The position numbers were made by a program, and so were the translations under genes. A DNA stretch of 64,000 bases, taken from assembly GCF_004358095.2 (NCBI RefSeq), contig NZ_SMZJ02000004.1, positions 287,031-351,030 on the forward strand, written 5' to 3'. Below the pieces are notes generated by a model, which was not told the DNA's origin, searched no databases, and saw only the letters and a program-made list of their open reading frames with translations. The stretch is from Seonamhaeicola sediminis (GTDB lineage Bacteria > Bacteroidota > Bacteroidia > Flavobacteriales > Flavobacteriaceae). How positions within the stretch are numbered: the stretch's first letter is position 1; the number at the start of each line of letters is the position of its first letter. Below, piece after piece: positions 44,595 through 53,760 of this stretch.

Positions 44595-45020
44595 ATGCAA
44601 TTATCTAAAGAAGTTCTGGTAGAGCGCTTTAAAGTCATAGCAAAAAATACCTTGTTAGAAACACTACACATTGAAATAATGGACTTTGGAGATGATTTTT
44701 TGATACTAAAAATGCCAGTAACTCCAAAAGTACATCAACCAGATGGGGTATTGCATGGTGGAGCTACCGTAGCTTTAGCCGAAACTTGTGGTAGTTTTGC
44801 TGCCGAATTACTTTTAGATACCAAACAATTTTTTGTGCGAGGCATTGAAATTTCTGCGAACCATATTAAAAGTGTGCGTGAGGGTAACGTGTATGCTAAA
44901 GCTACGTTTATTCATAAAGGGCGCACCACACAATTATTTCAAATTAGAGTAACTGATGATGATAATAATTTAATATCGTTGTGTAAACTAACCACTATTT
45001 CACTTCCAAGAACCAAATAA
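44595..45020 (+). CDS. PaaI-type hotdog thioesterase
   Basis: A 141-residue hotdog-fold protein with HQPDGVLHGGATVALAETCGS, the active-site block of PaaI/MenI-type acyl-CoA thioesterases. It lies five bases before menF, so it probably serves as the 1,4-dihydroxy-2-naphthoyl-CoA thioesterase (MenI) of menaquinone synthesis. That assignment rests on context. Confidence 0.87.
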   Translation: MQLSKEVLVERFKVIAKNTLLETLHIEIMDFGDDFLILKMPVTPKVHQPDGVLHGGATVALAETCGSFAAELLLDTKQFFVRGIEISANHIKSVREGNVYAKATFIHKGRTTQLFQIRVTDDDNNLISLCKLTTISLPRTK

Positions 45021-45025
45021 CTAGT

Positions 45026-46156
45026 ATGATTTTGGAAGCCTTTTTTAAACGTATTGAAACGCAATACGAGCAAGAATTACCATTTGTAGTTTATAGAAAA
45101 CCTCATAAAAAAGAGGTTAAAGTATTATTGCAAAAAACTAATAATTTGTGCTTTGCTAGAGAATTTACAGAGCAAGGGTTTGTGTTTTCTCCCTTTGATG
45201 ATAAAGTAGATACTGTTTTAATTCCTTTAAAAAACTCAGAGGTTATAAAAGCCTTATGTTATAATGAAGGTAGTCTTAATGTCTTTGAAACAAGCTTCAA
45301 CTCTAAAGAATCTGTGGTTAGTGAAGAAGTTAAAAATCATCACATCAAGTTGGTTCAAAAAGGCATTAAGGCCATTAAAAATGATGTTTTTAAAAAAGTG
45401 GTGCTATCTAGAAAAGAAGATATTTTACTAAAAGAAGCAAACCCTATTACCATTTTTCAAAAGTTGCTAAATAAATATCCATCGGCTTTCGTGTATTGCT
45501 GGTATCACCCCAAAGTAGGCTTGTGGTTGGGAGCAACCCCTGAAACCTTGGTAAAGATTGAAGGTAACAGATTTTCTATCATGGCATTGGCTGGAACTCA
45601 AGTGTACAAAGATACATTAGATGTGGTATGGCAAGACAAAGAAATTCAAGAACAACAGTTTGTTACAGATTTTGTTGTAGATAATTTAAAGCCTTTAGTA
45701 GAAAGTATTGCGATCTCTGGGACTAATACAGTAAAAGCGGGGAATTTATTGCATTTAAAAACTATGATTTCGGCACAATTAAAAATGCGCTCTAATTTAA
45801 AAGAAGTAATTTCAGCAATTCATCCTACACCTGCGGTTTGTGGTGTACCAAAGCAAGCAGCTAAAGACTTTATTTTAAAGCATGAAAACTACAAACGCGA
45901 ATTTTATACCGGTTTTTTAGGTGAATTGAATTTGGGAACCACAGTGGCACCACGTTCTGGAAAACGCAATATTGAAAATAGAGCCTATGCTTTAAATCGA
46001 AAAAGTACGCAGCTCTATGTAAACCTCCGCTGTATGCAGCTTAAAAACTTACAGGCTATTATTTATGTTGGTGGTGGTGTTACCATAAGTTCTGATGCGG
46101 AAAAAGAATGGAAAGAAACGGTAGATAAATCTCTTATCATTAAAAGCATTTTATAG
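45026..46156 (+). CDS. menF: isochorismate synthase MenF
   Basis: A 376-residue chorismate-binding enzyme that isomerises chorismate to isochorismate. KVVLSRKEDI, YCWYHPKVGLWLGATPETLV, MALAGTQ, the HPTPAVCGVPK block, and FYTGFLGELN are its conserved segments. First step of menaquinone synthesis; menaquinone is the expected electron donor for the NrfD-type subunit of the nap operon. Confidence 0.93.
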   Translation: MILEAFFKRIETQYEQELPFVVYRKPHKKEVKVLLQKTNNLCFAREFTEQGFVFSPFDDKVDTVLIPLKNSEVIKALCYNEGSLNVFETSFNSKESVVSEEVKNHHIKLVQKGIKAIKNDVFKKVVLSRKEDILLKEANPITIFQKLLNKYPSAFVYCWYHPKVGLWLGATPETLVKIEGNRFSIMALAGTQVYKDTLDVVWQDKEIQEQQFVTDFVVDNLKPLVESIAISGTNTVKAGNLLHLKTMISAQLKMRSNLKEVISAIHPTPAVCGVPKQAAKDFILKHENYKREFYTGFLGELNLGTTVAPRSGKRNIENRAYALNRKSTQLYVNLRCMQLKNLQAIIYVGGGVTISSDAEKEWKETVDKSLIIKSIL

Positions 46157-46264
46157 TTTAAAGTGAAAAGACTTAATACGGGTAACCAAATTTGGATTTT
46201 TGAAGTTGAAATTTGAAAAATAATTACCTTGTATTTTGTAATTTTGCAAATAGATTTTTAAAGT

Positions 46265-48019
46265 ATGGTATATCCTAAAATTCCGTTAGCACAAACTGTA
46301 ATTCAACTATGTAAAGCTAAAGGTATTAAACATATTGTTATCTCACCAGGAAGCCGTAATGCTCCTTTAACTATTGGCTTTTCTCATGACAACTTTTTTA
46401 AAAGTTATAGCATTGTAGATGAACGTTGTGCGGCATTTTTTGCTTTAGGAATAGCGCAACAGTTACAAGAGCCAACAGCTCTAGTTTGTACCTCTGGAAG
46501 TGCTTTGCTTAATTATTATCCAGCTGTAGCCGAGGCCTATTATAGTGATATTCCGTTGGTGATAATATCGGCAGATAGACCTAAACATTTAATTGGTGTA
46601 GGTGACGGACAAACCATAAACCAGCCCAATGTTTTTGAAAATCATATTTTATACTCAGCTAACTTAAAATTAGATTTAAAAGAAGCAGAAACTGAAGCAC
46701 ACGAAGCGTTACCCATTTTTAAAAGCCTTGAAAATAAAGTAGAAACCTTGTTAGGGTTAAAGCAGTCTATTCAAGAGTTTAACGAATCTGAAATTAATAA
46801 AGCCATTAATATTGCATTGCAGAAAAGTGGTCCGGTACATTTAAATGTACCTTTTGATGAGCCTTTGTATGAACGCGTTGAAGCATTATCGGTACAACCA
46901 GAAATAGTTCCAGCTAAAGAAAAACCACTGGAAATAGAAGCATCTGTTTTAAGCAAATGTATCGATGATTGGAATACATCAAAACGAAAAATGATTTTGA
47001 TAGGGGTAAAGCATCCTAATACCATAGAACAACAGTGGTTGGATATTTTAGCGAAAGACGACAGTGTTTTGGTATTTACAGAAACAACTTCAAATATAAA
47101 TCATGAGGCATTTTTCCCGAGTATAGATAAAATCATTGCGCCTTTAGATAATGAAGGGTTTAAAAACCTCCAACCAGATATTCTATTAACTTTTGGCGGT
47201 CTCATAGTTTCCAAAAAAATAAAAGCCTTTTTAAGAACGTATCAACCCAAACAACATTGGCATATAGACACCCAAAAAGCCAATGATACATTTTTCTGTT
47301 TGAATAGGTTTATTGAAACAACTCCAAATTATTTTTTATCAAAATTACTGCCACAAACCCAGCCATTTTCAAGTAATTATAGATTATACTGGGAGGCTAT
47401 AAAACAAGTAAGGCTACAAAAACACACTGTGTATATAGACCAAATTGAATTTACAGATTTAAAGGCATTTAATAGTATTTTAAAGGCCATTCCAAACCAT
47501 TCAATTTTACAATTAAGTAATAGTTCTACGGTGCGTTATGCACAACTATTTAATATTAATAACACCTTAGAAGTGTATTGTAACCGTGGTACCAGTGGTA
47601 TTGATGGAAGCACATCTACCGCTATAGGTTGTGCTGTAGCAACAGATAAACAAACTACTCTCATTTCTGGCGATTTAAGTTTTTTGTATGACAGTAATGC
47701 ACTTTGGAACAATAATATTCCCAATGATTTCAGAATTATTGTAATAAACAATCAAGGTGGTGGCATTTTTAGGATATTGCCTGGGCATAAGAATACTGAG
47801 AATTTTAATACCTATTTTGAAACTAATCACCATTTAACCGCAGAGCATTTATGTAAGATGTTCGGTTTTGAATATGCAACCGCTTCAAACGAAATTGAGT
47901 TAGAAAGTAAGTTAGAAACCTTTTATTCTGAAAGTAACCAGCCAAAATTATTGGAGGTATTTACGCCTAAAAACATAAATGATGAGGTGCTTTTAAACTA
48001 TTTTAAGTTTATAAAGTAA
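46265..48019 (+). CDS. menD: SEPHCHC synthase MenD
   Basis: A 584-residue thiamine-diphosphate enzyme joining isochorismate with 2-oxoglutarate. VISPGSRNAPLTIGF at the start and DERCAAFFALG (catalytic Glu) are diagnostic; the ThDP-binding block is SGDLSFLYDSNALWNN. Possible promoter: TAATTTTG at 46239-46246 with TTTG 23 bases upstream. The gene follows menF. Confidence 0.95.
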   Translation: MVYPKIPLAQTVIQLCKAKGIKHIVISPGSRNAPLTIGFSHDNFFKSYSIVDERCAAFFALGIAQQLQEPTALVCTSGSALLNYYPAVAEAYYSDIPLVIISADRPKHLIGVGDGQTINQPNVFENHILYSANLKLDLKEAETEAHEALPIFKSLENKVETLLGLKQSIQEFNESEINKAINIALQKSGPVHLNVPFDEPLYERVEALSVQPEIVPAKEKPLEIEASVLSKCIDDWNTSKRKMILIGVKHPNTIEQQWLDILAKDDSVLVFTETTSNINHEAFFPSIDKIIAPLDNEGFKNLQPDILLTFGGLIVSKKIKAFLRTYQPKQHWHIDTQKANDTFFCLNRFIETTPNYFLSKLLPQTQPFSSNYRLYWEAIKQVRLQKHTVYIDQIEFTDLKAFNSILKAIPNHSILQLSNSSTVRYAQLFNINNTLEVYCNRGTSGIDGSTSTAIGCAVATDKQTTLISGDLSFLYDSNALWNNNIPNDFRIIVINNQGGGIFRILPGHKNTENFNTYFETNHHLTAEHLCKMFGFEYATASNEIELESKLETFYSESNQPKLLEVFTPKNINDEVLLNYFKFIK

Positions 48020-48221
48020 ACTTTAAATTCATCGTCTAGATTCAAAATTAAATTTTGATGTAACTGCCATTCATGGCGTCTATTTTTAACGTATTCAAAC
48101 CCTAATACTTATCATTACCAAGTAAAAATGTGACTTTCTTACAGGTACTGTGTCTAAAAAATAGTATCTTTCAAAAAGTTATCAATTCAAGTATTTTATT
48201 AACAATTAAACAATTTTTATC

Positions 48222-48560
48222 ATGAGTAAACGTGACGAACTAATTGCAAAATATGCCGCAGATTTAAAGGAAAAGTGTGGTGTTAATGCAGACATGGATT
48301 TATTAACCAAAGTAACCATAGGTTGCGGGCCATCAATTTACAATGCAGATGCTTCAACAGTTTCAGGTTCAGACGAGTCAGAGTTAGAAACCGTAAAGAA
48401 TAATTTCTTAATTAAAAAATTAGGATTGAGTGCAAGCGATGATTTAGATGGAGGTATAGCTGCTGTAATGAATCAATACGGTCAGTCTAACAGAAATAAA
48501 TACCGTGCCGTTGTGTATTACCTATTAACAAAACACTTTGGTAAAGAATCTGCCTACTAG
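48222..48560 (+). CDS. DUF2853-family protein
   Basis: A 112-residue, probably cytoplasmic protein. SKRDELIAKYAADLKEKCGVNADMDLLTKVTIGCGPSIYNADASTV is the conserved DUF2853 opening. Structure is helical; function unknown. It is a single gene followed by a terminator. Confidence 0.85.
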   Translation: MSKRDELIAKYAADLKEKCGVNADMDLLTKVTIGCGPSIYNADASTVSGSDESELETVKNNFLIKKLGLSASDDLDGGIAAVMNQYGQSNRNKYRAVVYYLLTKHFGKESAY

Positions 48561-48866
48561 AAATCTATCAAACACTATATTCAAGCGCTGCAATTTTTGT
48601 GGCGCTTTTTTTATGTCCTGAATTCATTTCATGATGTCATTCGTTTCATTGGCGTTCCCTTTGTCCTGAAACAAGTTCAGGACTAAAGGTCAGGCTTTTT
48701 CGCTATATCTTTTTAAACGTCACAGCAAATTAAATTTCAAATTTACTGTTGCAATCTCACAACTAATAAGCACTTATTAAAATTAGTTTACTAGGTTTAA
48801 AAAGGATGCCGCTGCAATCCTTAACGCAAAGGTTATTTTGTAGCTTTATATTATTACCTTTGCCGC
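48561..48866. other. intergenic region: terminator and REP-like repeat
   Basis: A 306-base spacer. A terminator occupies 48583-48613: aagcgctgcaa pairs with ttgtggcgctt (with two G-T wobbles), then a T-run. A REP-like segment follows at 48614-48700 with the stem gtcctgaa (48663-48670) / ttcaggac (48676-48683), the common flavobacterial tcctgaa...ttcagga hairpin. A -7-like TACCTTTG at 48855-48862 lies only five bases before the next ATG, so that transcript may be nearly leaderless. Confidence 0.65.
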
Positions 48867-49700
48867 ATGATGCAATTAGGGCAAATAAACACATTAGAAA
48901 TACTTCGTGAAACAGATCACGGGATTTATTTAGTAGATGAAGAAAATAACGAAGTATTACTTCCCAATAGGTACGTTCCGGAGTCATTTAAAATTTGGGA
49001 CAAGATAGATGTATTTGTATATCTTGATAATGAAGAACGCCCAGTGGCTACTACCGATAAGCCTCATATAAAACTAGGAGAATTTGCATTGCTAAGGTGT
49101 AGTCAAGTTACTGATTATGGCGCTTTTTTAGATTGGGGTTTGGTCAAAGAATTATTTTGTCCGTTTAAGGAGCAGGCCTTTAAAATGAAACCTGGCGGTT
49201 GGTATTTAGTGTATTGCTATCTAGACGAAAAAACAGAGAGACTTGTGGCATCAAGTAAAACTAACCAGTTTTTAAGCAATAAAGAACTAACTGTAAAAGA
49301 ATTTGATGAGGTTGATATTATAGCTTCACATCCTTCAGAAATTGGATGGAATGTTATTGTTAATAAGCAGCATTCAGGACTTATTTTTAAGGATACAATT
49401 TTTACCGATATTAATGTAGGGGATAAGTTTAAGGGGATTGTTAAAAAAATTAGAAAAGGCAACAAATTAGATATTGTTTTAGGGCAGGTTGGTTATAGAA
49501 ATATAGAACCTAATGCAAAACGTATCCTTGAAGAACTAGAAGACAATAGCGGTTATATTAATCTAACCGATAAATCAGATCCTGAAGCTATTAAGGAACA
49601 ACTACAAATGAGTAAAAAAAGCTTTAAAAAAGCAGTGGGAACCTTATATAAACAACGTCAAATAGAGTTAAAACCAGATGGTATTTATCTGGTTAAGTAA
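48867..49700 (+). CDS. cvfB: CvfB-like S1-domain RNA-binding protein
   Basis: A 277-residue protein of the CvfB family (virulence factor B in staphylococci) with three S1-like OB domains (LGQINTLEILRETDHGIYLV; ALLRCSQVTDYGAFLDWGLVKELFCP; GDKFKGIVKKIRKGNKLDIV) and a C-terminal winged helix (KKSFKKAVGTLYKQRQIELKPDGIYL). Expected to bind RNA in the cytoplasm. ATG 48870 is an alternative start. Confidence 0.9.
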   Translation: MMQLGQINTLEILRETDHGIYLVDEENNEVLLPNRYVPESFKIWDKIDVFVYLDNEERPVATTDKPHIKLGEFALLRCSQVTDYGAFLDWGLVKELFCPFKEQAFKMKPGGWYLVYCYLDEKTERLVASSKTNQFLSNKELTVKEFDEVDIIASHPSEIGWNVIVNKQHSGLIFKDTIFTDINVGDKFKGIVKKIRKGNKLDIVLGQVGYRNIEPNAKRILEELEDNSGYINLTDKSDPEAIKEQLQMSKKSFKKAVGTLYKQRQIELKPDGIYLVK

Positions 49701-49730
49701 AAACTGAGTGCTTTTTGTTACTTTTATTTT

Positions 49731-51128
49731 ATGATTATTCAAGATACCATAGTAGCCTTAGCAACACCTTCGGGGGCAGGTGCCATTGCAGTTATTCGTT
49801 TGTCGGGCAAAGATGCTATTACCATTGCAGAAAATCAGTTTAAGTCGGTATCGGGTAAAACCTTGTCAGAGCAACCTACGCATACTATTCATTTAGGGCA
49901 TATTGTTGATGGAGAAAGAGTTTTAGATGAGGTTTTGGTATCTGTATTTAAAGATCCCAATTCTTATACAGGTGAAAATGTAGTAGAGATTTCTTGCCAT
50001 GGTTCTAATTATATCCAACAGGAAATTATTCAATTATTTCTGAGAAGTGGATGCCGAATGGCTAGTGCTGGTGAGTTTACATTACGTGCTTTTTTAAACG
50101 GAAAATTAGATTTAAGCCAAGCAGAAGCTGTGGCCGATTTAATAGCTAGTGATAATCAAGCATCACATCAAATTGCCATGCAGCAGATGCGTGGTGGTTT
50201 TTCTTCAGAAATAGCCAAACTACGTGAAGAACTATTAAATTTTGCATCCTTAATTGAATTAGAATTAGATTTTGCTGAGGAAGATGTAGAATTTGCAGAC
50301 AGAACACAATTCAAGGAGCTAATAGATAGAATCATACACGTTTTAAAGCGATTGATTGATTCCTTTGCAGTTGGAAATGTTATAAAAAATGGTATTCCAG
50401 TGGCCATTGTTGGTGAGCCCAATGTAGGTAAATCTACATTACTTAATGCACTATTAAACGAGGAGCGCGCCATAGTTTCTGATATTGCTGGAACCACTAG
50501 AGACACTATTGAAGACGAAATTTCTATTGGCGGAATTGGGTTTCGTTTTATTGATACAGCAGGTATTCGTGATACTAATGATGTGGTGGAAAGTATAGGG
50601 ATTAAGAGAACTTTTGAGAAAATTGAACAAGCACAGGTAGTTGTTTATTTGTTTGATGCCGTATCCATTTTTTCTCAAAAAGCTTCTGTTGAAAACATTA
50701 GTATTGAGATTGAAAAAATAAAAAACAAATACCCACAAAAGCCTTTAGTGGTTATTGCTAATAAGATTGATGCTATTTCTGGTAAAGAGTTAGAAGAACT
50801 CAAGAATAGTATTAAAGATATTAAACTTATTTCTGCTAAGACCAAGAAAGGGGTAGAGGATTTAAAAATTACCTTAACTAATTTTGTAAATACGGGAGCC
50901 TTACGTAATGATGAAACCATAGTAACCAATACTAGGCATTATGACTCATTGTTAAAAGCTTTAAAAGAAGTATCAAAAGTTAAAAGTGGCTTAAATACAG
51001 GTTTGTCTGGAGACTTGCTAGCCATAGATATCCGTCAGTCACTGTATCATTTTGGAGAAATCACAGGAGAAATATCATCAGATGATCTTCTAGGAAATAT
51101 ATTTGCTAACTTCTGTATTGGGAAGTAA
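49731..51128 (+). CDS. mnmE: tRNA modification GTPase MnmE
   Basis: A 465-residue GTPase that, with MnmG, modifies the wobble uridine of several tRNAs. The N-terminal folate-binding domain opens with DTIVALATPSGAGAIAVIRLSG; G1 is GEPNVGKSTL, G3 DTAG and G4 NKID; the C-terminus ends in the conserved FCIGK, whose Cys is catalytic. The gene is complete, and the island begins right after it. Its last bases (51111-51128) probably form the attachment site. Confidence 0.96.
   Translation: MIIQDTIVALATPSGAGAIAVIRLSGKDAITIAENQFKSVSGKTLSEQPTHTIHLGHIVDGERVLDEVLVSVFKDPNSYTGENVVEISCHGSNYIQQEIIQLFLRSGCRMASAGEFTLRAFLNGKLDLSQAEAVADLIASDNQASHQIAMQQMRGGFSSEIAKLREELLNFASLIELELDFAEEDVEFADRTQFKELIDRIIHVLKRLIDSFAVGNVIKNGIPVAIVGEPNVGKSTLLNALLNEERAIVSDIAGTTRDTIEDEISIGGIGFRFIDTAGIRDTNDVVESIGIKRTFEKIEQAQVVVYLFDAVSIFSQKASVENISIEIEKIKNKYPQKPLVVIANKIDAISGKELEELKNSIKDIKLISAKTKKGVEDLKITLTNFVNTGALRNDETIVTNTRHYDSLLKALKEVSKVKSGLNTGLSGDLLAIDIRQSLYHFGEITGEISSDDLLGNIFANFCIGK
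51111..51128 (+). other. candidate integration (att) core in the mnmE 3' end
   Basis: ttctgtattgggaagtaa encodes the FCIGK end and stop of mnmE. The 3' end of mnmE/trmE is the known integration site of SGI1-type islands. The integrase and island content begin directly downstream, and mnmE remains intact, as expected if the element restores the gene end. The second copy should lie beyond the window. Confidence 0.55.
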
Positions 51129-51191
51129 CTTACTTTATTTTATTTGTTAATCCCTTTTTATTGTTGACTTTATAGTGTTTTATCTTCTTTT

Positions 51192-51274
51192 ATTTGTTGC
51201 TTATTTACTCTTTTTTGATTAAATTTGTTGTATATCTGTTGCCTTAAATACGGATTTGTTGCCCAAATCTGTTG
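51192..51274 (+). repeat. five ATYTGTTG direct repeats: candidate integrase arm sites
   Basis: atttgttg or atctgttg occurs at 51192, 51223, 51234, 51254 and 51267, all in the same orientation, with start-to-start steps of 31, 11, 20 and 13 bases, near multiples of a helical turn. The cluster lies between the candidate att core and the excisionase/integrase genes, where arm-type binding sites of tyrosine integrases are normally found. Confidence 0.5.
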
Positions 51275-51290
51275 GCGAAAATAAAGGCGA

Positions 51291-51343
51291 AATGATGCAC
51301 CATAACGCACCACGTTGCACCATTACGCTACATAAAGCACCAT
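51291..51343 (+). repeat. ten-base-period repeat catNNNgcac (five units)
   Basis: Units aatgatgcac, cataacgcac, cacgttgcac, cattacgcta and cataaagcac follow each other in exact ten-base register from 51291, and a sixth unit starts with cat at 51341. They end at the chosen start of the excisionase-like gene. The helical period suggests protein binding on one DNA face. Confidence 0.6.
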
Positions 51344-51345
51344 TT

Positions 51346-51711
51346 ATGAGCAGTAATTTATTCATTCCTAAAACTTGTAAGCATTGCGGTAATGCCTTCA
51401 CAGCACGTACAACAGTTACTAAATACTGTGGCGATACTTGTGCAAAAAGAGCATATAAGGCACGTAAGCGTAAAGAAAAAATCCAAGCTACTCTTACTGA
51501 AGATATGCAACAGCAAAAACAAGTTGTTGAAGTTCACAATCCTAATGCTGTAAATAACAAGGATTTTTTAAGCGTTACAGAAGCCTCACAACTTATTGGT
51601 GTGAGTAGATGGACCATTCAAAGAATGATTCAACAAGGACGTTTAAAAGCAGTTCCTTTTGGTAGAAAGCGTATTGTGGCCAGATGGCAAATAGAAAACC
51701 TCTTTAATTAA
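51346..51711 (+). CDS. excisionase-like HTH protein with N-terminal zinc-finger
   Basis: A 121-residue protein. A small treble-clef-like metal site (CKHCGNAF...KYCGDTC) near residues 10-35 is followed by a basic stretch (KRAYKARKRKEK) and a C-terminal MerR/excisionase-type HTH (LSVTEASQLIGVSRWTIQRMIQQGRLKAV). The start is uncertain: ATG 51346 is chosen because upstream ATGs at 51292/51295 would translate the ten-base repeats. It lies seven bases before the integrase gene, so a role as recombination directionality factor is likely. Confidence 0.75.
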   Translation: MSSNLFIPKTCKHCGNAFTARTTVTKYCGDTCAKRAYKARKRKEKIQATLTEDMQQQKQVVEVHNPNAVNNKDFLSVTEASQLIGVSRWTIQRMIQQGRLKAVPFGRKRIVARWQIENLFN

Positions 51712-51718
51712 TTCCATT

Positions 51719-52813
51719 ATGAAAGTAACATTAAGACAACGCAAGAAAAACGACAAAATAAGCCTGTATTTAGATTACTATCATAAAGGTAAACGTAAAA
51801 CCGAATACTTACGCTTATACCTTACACCAAATCCTAAAACCAAAACGGAAAGAGAGGTAAACAGGAAAACGAAGCAACTTGCAGAAACTATTTGTGCACA
51901 ACGACAGATTGAAATTCAAAACGGTATTTATGGCTTTCAAGATATTGAAAAGCTAAAAGGCAGTTTTATTACTTACATCACAGCTTTAGCAGAAAAGAAA
52001 AATACAAGCTCTGGCAATTATGGTAATTGGAATAGTATGCTAAAACATTTAAAAAAGTTTTGTCCAACTGATGTTAGTTTTCAAGATATAGACAAATCAT
52101 TTGTTGAGCGTTTCAAAGAGTATTTAGATAAAGATGCAATAGGTAGAGCAGGTAAGCAATTGTCTCAAAATTCAAAATATTCATATTTCGGGAAATTTTC
52201 AGCAGCATTAAAACAGGCTGTAAAGGATGGTATATTAAAAGTAAATCCTGCAAATGGTGTTGAATACTTTAAACAAGGCGAACCTCAACGAGAATTTTTA
52301 ACGCTTGATGAATTACAAAAGGCAGTTAATACAGAATGTGAACTACCTATTTTAAAAAATGCTTTTATTTTTTCAGCTTTAACCGGATTACGTTGGTCAG
52401 ATATTGAAAAACTAATATGGTCAGAAATCCAGCACTCTAAAGAAATGGGATATTATATCAGATTTAGACAAAAGAAAACTAAAGGTGTAGAAACCTTACC
52501 AATATCAGACCAAGCAAGAAATCTATTAGGAGAAAAAGGTAATCCAGATGATAAAGTGTTTGATGGCTTACATTATAGTGCCTGGTCTAACTTAAAGCTA
52601 CAACAATGGATGATGAAAGCAGGTATTACTAAAAATATAACCTTCCATTGCGCGCGCCATACCTACGCTACCTTACAATTAACATTGGGTACAGACATAT
52701 ATACAGTATCAAAATTATTAGGTCATAAAGAATTACGCACTACACAGATATATGCTAAAGTAATTGACGATAAAAAGAAAGAAGCTGCTAACCGTATTCA
52801 ACTGGATTTATAA
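51719..52813 (+). CDS. int: tyrosine site-specific integrase
   Basis: A 364-residue tyrosine recombinase. Residues 1-90 form an arm-binding/SAM-like region typical of Bacteroidota integrases (KVTLRQRKKNDKISLYLDYYHKGKRKTEYL), 95-190 the core-binding domain, and 200-364 the catalytic domain: Arg in TGLRWSDIEKL, HCARH (HxxR), GHKELRTTQIYAKV (His and the nucleophilic Tyr). All catalytic residues are present, so it should be active. Expected to act at the mnmE 3' end. Confidence 0.93.
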   Translation: MKVTLRQRKKNDKISLYLDYYHKGKRKTEYLRLYLTPNPKTKTEREVNRKTKQLAETICAQRQIEIQNGIYGFQDIEKLKGSFITYITALAEKKNTSSGNYGNWNSMLKHLKKFCPTDVSFQDIDKSFVERFKEYLDKDAIGRAGKQLSQNSKYSYFGKFSAALKQAVKDGILKVNPANGVEYFKQGEPQREFLTLDELQKAVNTECELPILKNAFIFSALTGLRWSDIEKLIWSEIQHSKEMGYYIRFRQKKTKGVETLPISDQARNLLGEKGNPDDKVFDGLHYSAWSNLKLQQWMMKAGITKNITFHCARHTYATLQLTLGTDIYTVSKLLGHKELRTTQIYAKVIDDKKKEAANRIQLDL

Positions 52814-53760
52814 TGAAAGGAAGTGTATTTTCAAGTTTGGTTTCTATAACCAATGGCTTACATAGAGATAATAGACAAAAAAAGGATTTTAAATACCTAC
52901 TGTCTGATTTTAAATTGAATCCAAAAGCCAATAATGCAGTTTTTAAAGTAAACTTTAAAAAGCCTTTAAATGCGAAAAAAGAATACTACCAAAAGCTAAT
53001 CTTTATTGAAACAGAAAATACAGTAGCATCATTTTCAAAAGAATTTCCCGTAAATGCAACTACACCGGAAAATAAATATAGCTATACTATTCTACTTAAT
53101 AAATTTGATAAGTACTTAAATGACATTGCAACTTATATCAATAAGAGAGGAATAACAGCAGATTTAAATAATGATGATAATTATATCATAAACTACTTAA
53201 AAGTGTCTGCTATAAGATTGTATGCTGAACTACAAGAGCAATACGGTCAGTTTTCAGAAAACACAACATTTTCTATTTCAGAAATTGCAGAAAAATACTT
53301 TAATGATGAAACTTTTGATGTTAATGTGATAGAAAAGAGCACCACTAAAAAAGTTGCTACCAAAAAAACATCAAAAACGAAAGCAAAACCAAAGACTTCT
53401 TTCGGATATAAAAGTAATGACACTTCAACTTTGCTAACTGTGCTCAAACTGGTAAATCTAAAAATAGATTTGTTAGATAACCGTACAACTGTAGAACAGT
53501 TGCACGAACTCTTATTAGCAAAAGATTTCACAAATACAGAATCGCAAATTTATCTTCAATGCGAGACGACACAGTTTAGTTACCTTGTAACAAAACTTAA
53601 ACCATTTTTTATTTATTTCAATCCTACGGCAATAGAACGTTCTGGAAAATTTGTTACCAAAACAGGTACGCTATTAAAGGCTAATAATCTTCACAAAAAC
53701 AAAGTTCATAACCCAAAAGAAAAGGAAGAAATAGATAAAATTATCCAACAACTGCAATAA
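52813..53760 (+). CDS. unknown island protein with Lys-rich linker
   Basis: A 315-residue protein I do not recognise. Residues 1-165 form one globular region (DFKYLLSDFKLNPKANNAVFKV; a helical part with YNKRGI/SAIRLYAELQEQYGQFSE). A strongly basic, low-complexity linker (residues 177-196, STTKKVATKKTSKTKAKPK) follows, then a C-terminal domain (TLLTVLKLVNLKIDLLDNRTTVEQLHELL, YFNPTAIERSGKFVTKTGTLL). Its ATG overlaps the integrase stop by one base, so it is co-translated with it. Similar genes follow integrases in other Bacteroidota elements in my recollection, but no function can be given; RteC was considered and not supported. Confidence 0.7.
   Translation: MKGSVFSSLVSITNGLHRDNRQKKDFKYLLSDFKLNPKANNAVFKVNFKKPLNAKKEYYQKLIFIETENTVASFSKEFPVNATTPENKYSYTILLNKFDKYLNDIATYINKRGITADLNNDDNYIINYLKVSAIRLYAELQEQYGQFSENTTFSISEIAEKYFNDETFDVNVIEKSTTKKVATKKTSKTKAKPKTSFGYKSNDTSTLLTVLKLVNLKIDLLDNRTTVEQLHELLLAKDFTNTESQIYLQCETTQFSYLVTKLKPFFIYFNPTAIERSGKFVTKTGTLLKANNLHKNKVHNPKEKEEIDKIIQQLQ

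Noticed and set aside
51291-51343. CRISPR array
   Set aside because: The units are ten bases long without spacers of 30-40 bases and no cas genes are nearby.
51256-51345. N-terminal extension of the excisionase-like protein
   Set aside because: It would need a TTG start or ATGs inside the ten-base repeat and would translate that repeat into low-quality sequence before the zinc-finger domain; the ATG at 51346 is simpler.
52813-53760. RteC-type excision regulator
   Set aside because: No RteC-like motif could be recognised; only its position next to the integrase suggested it.
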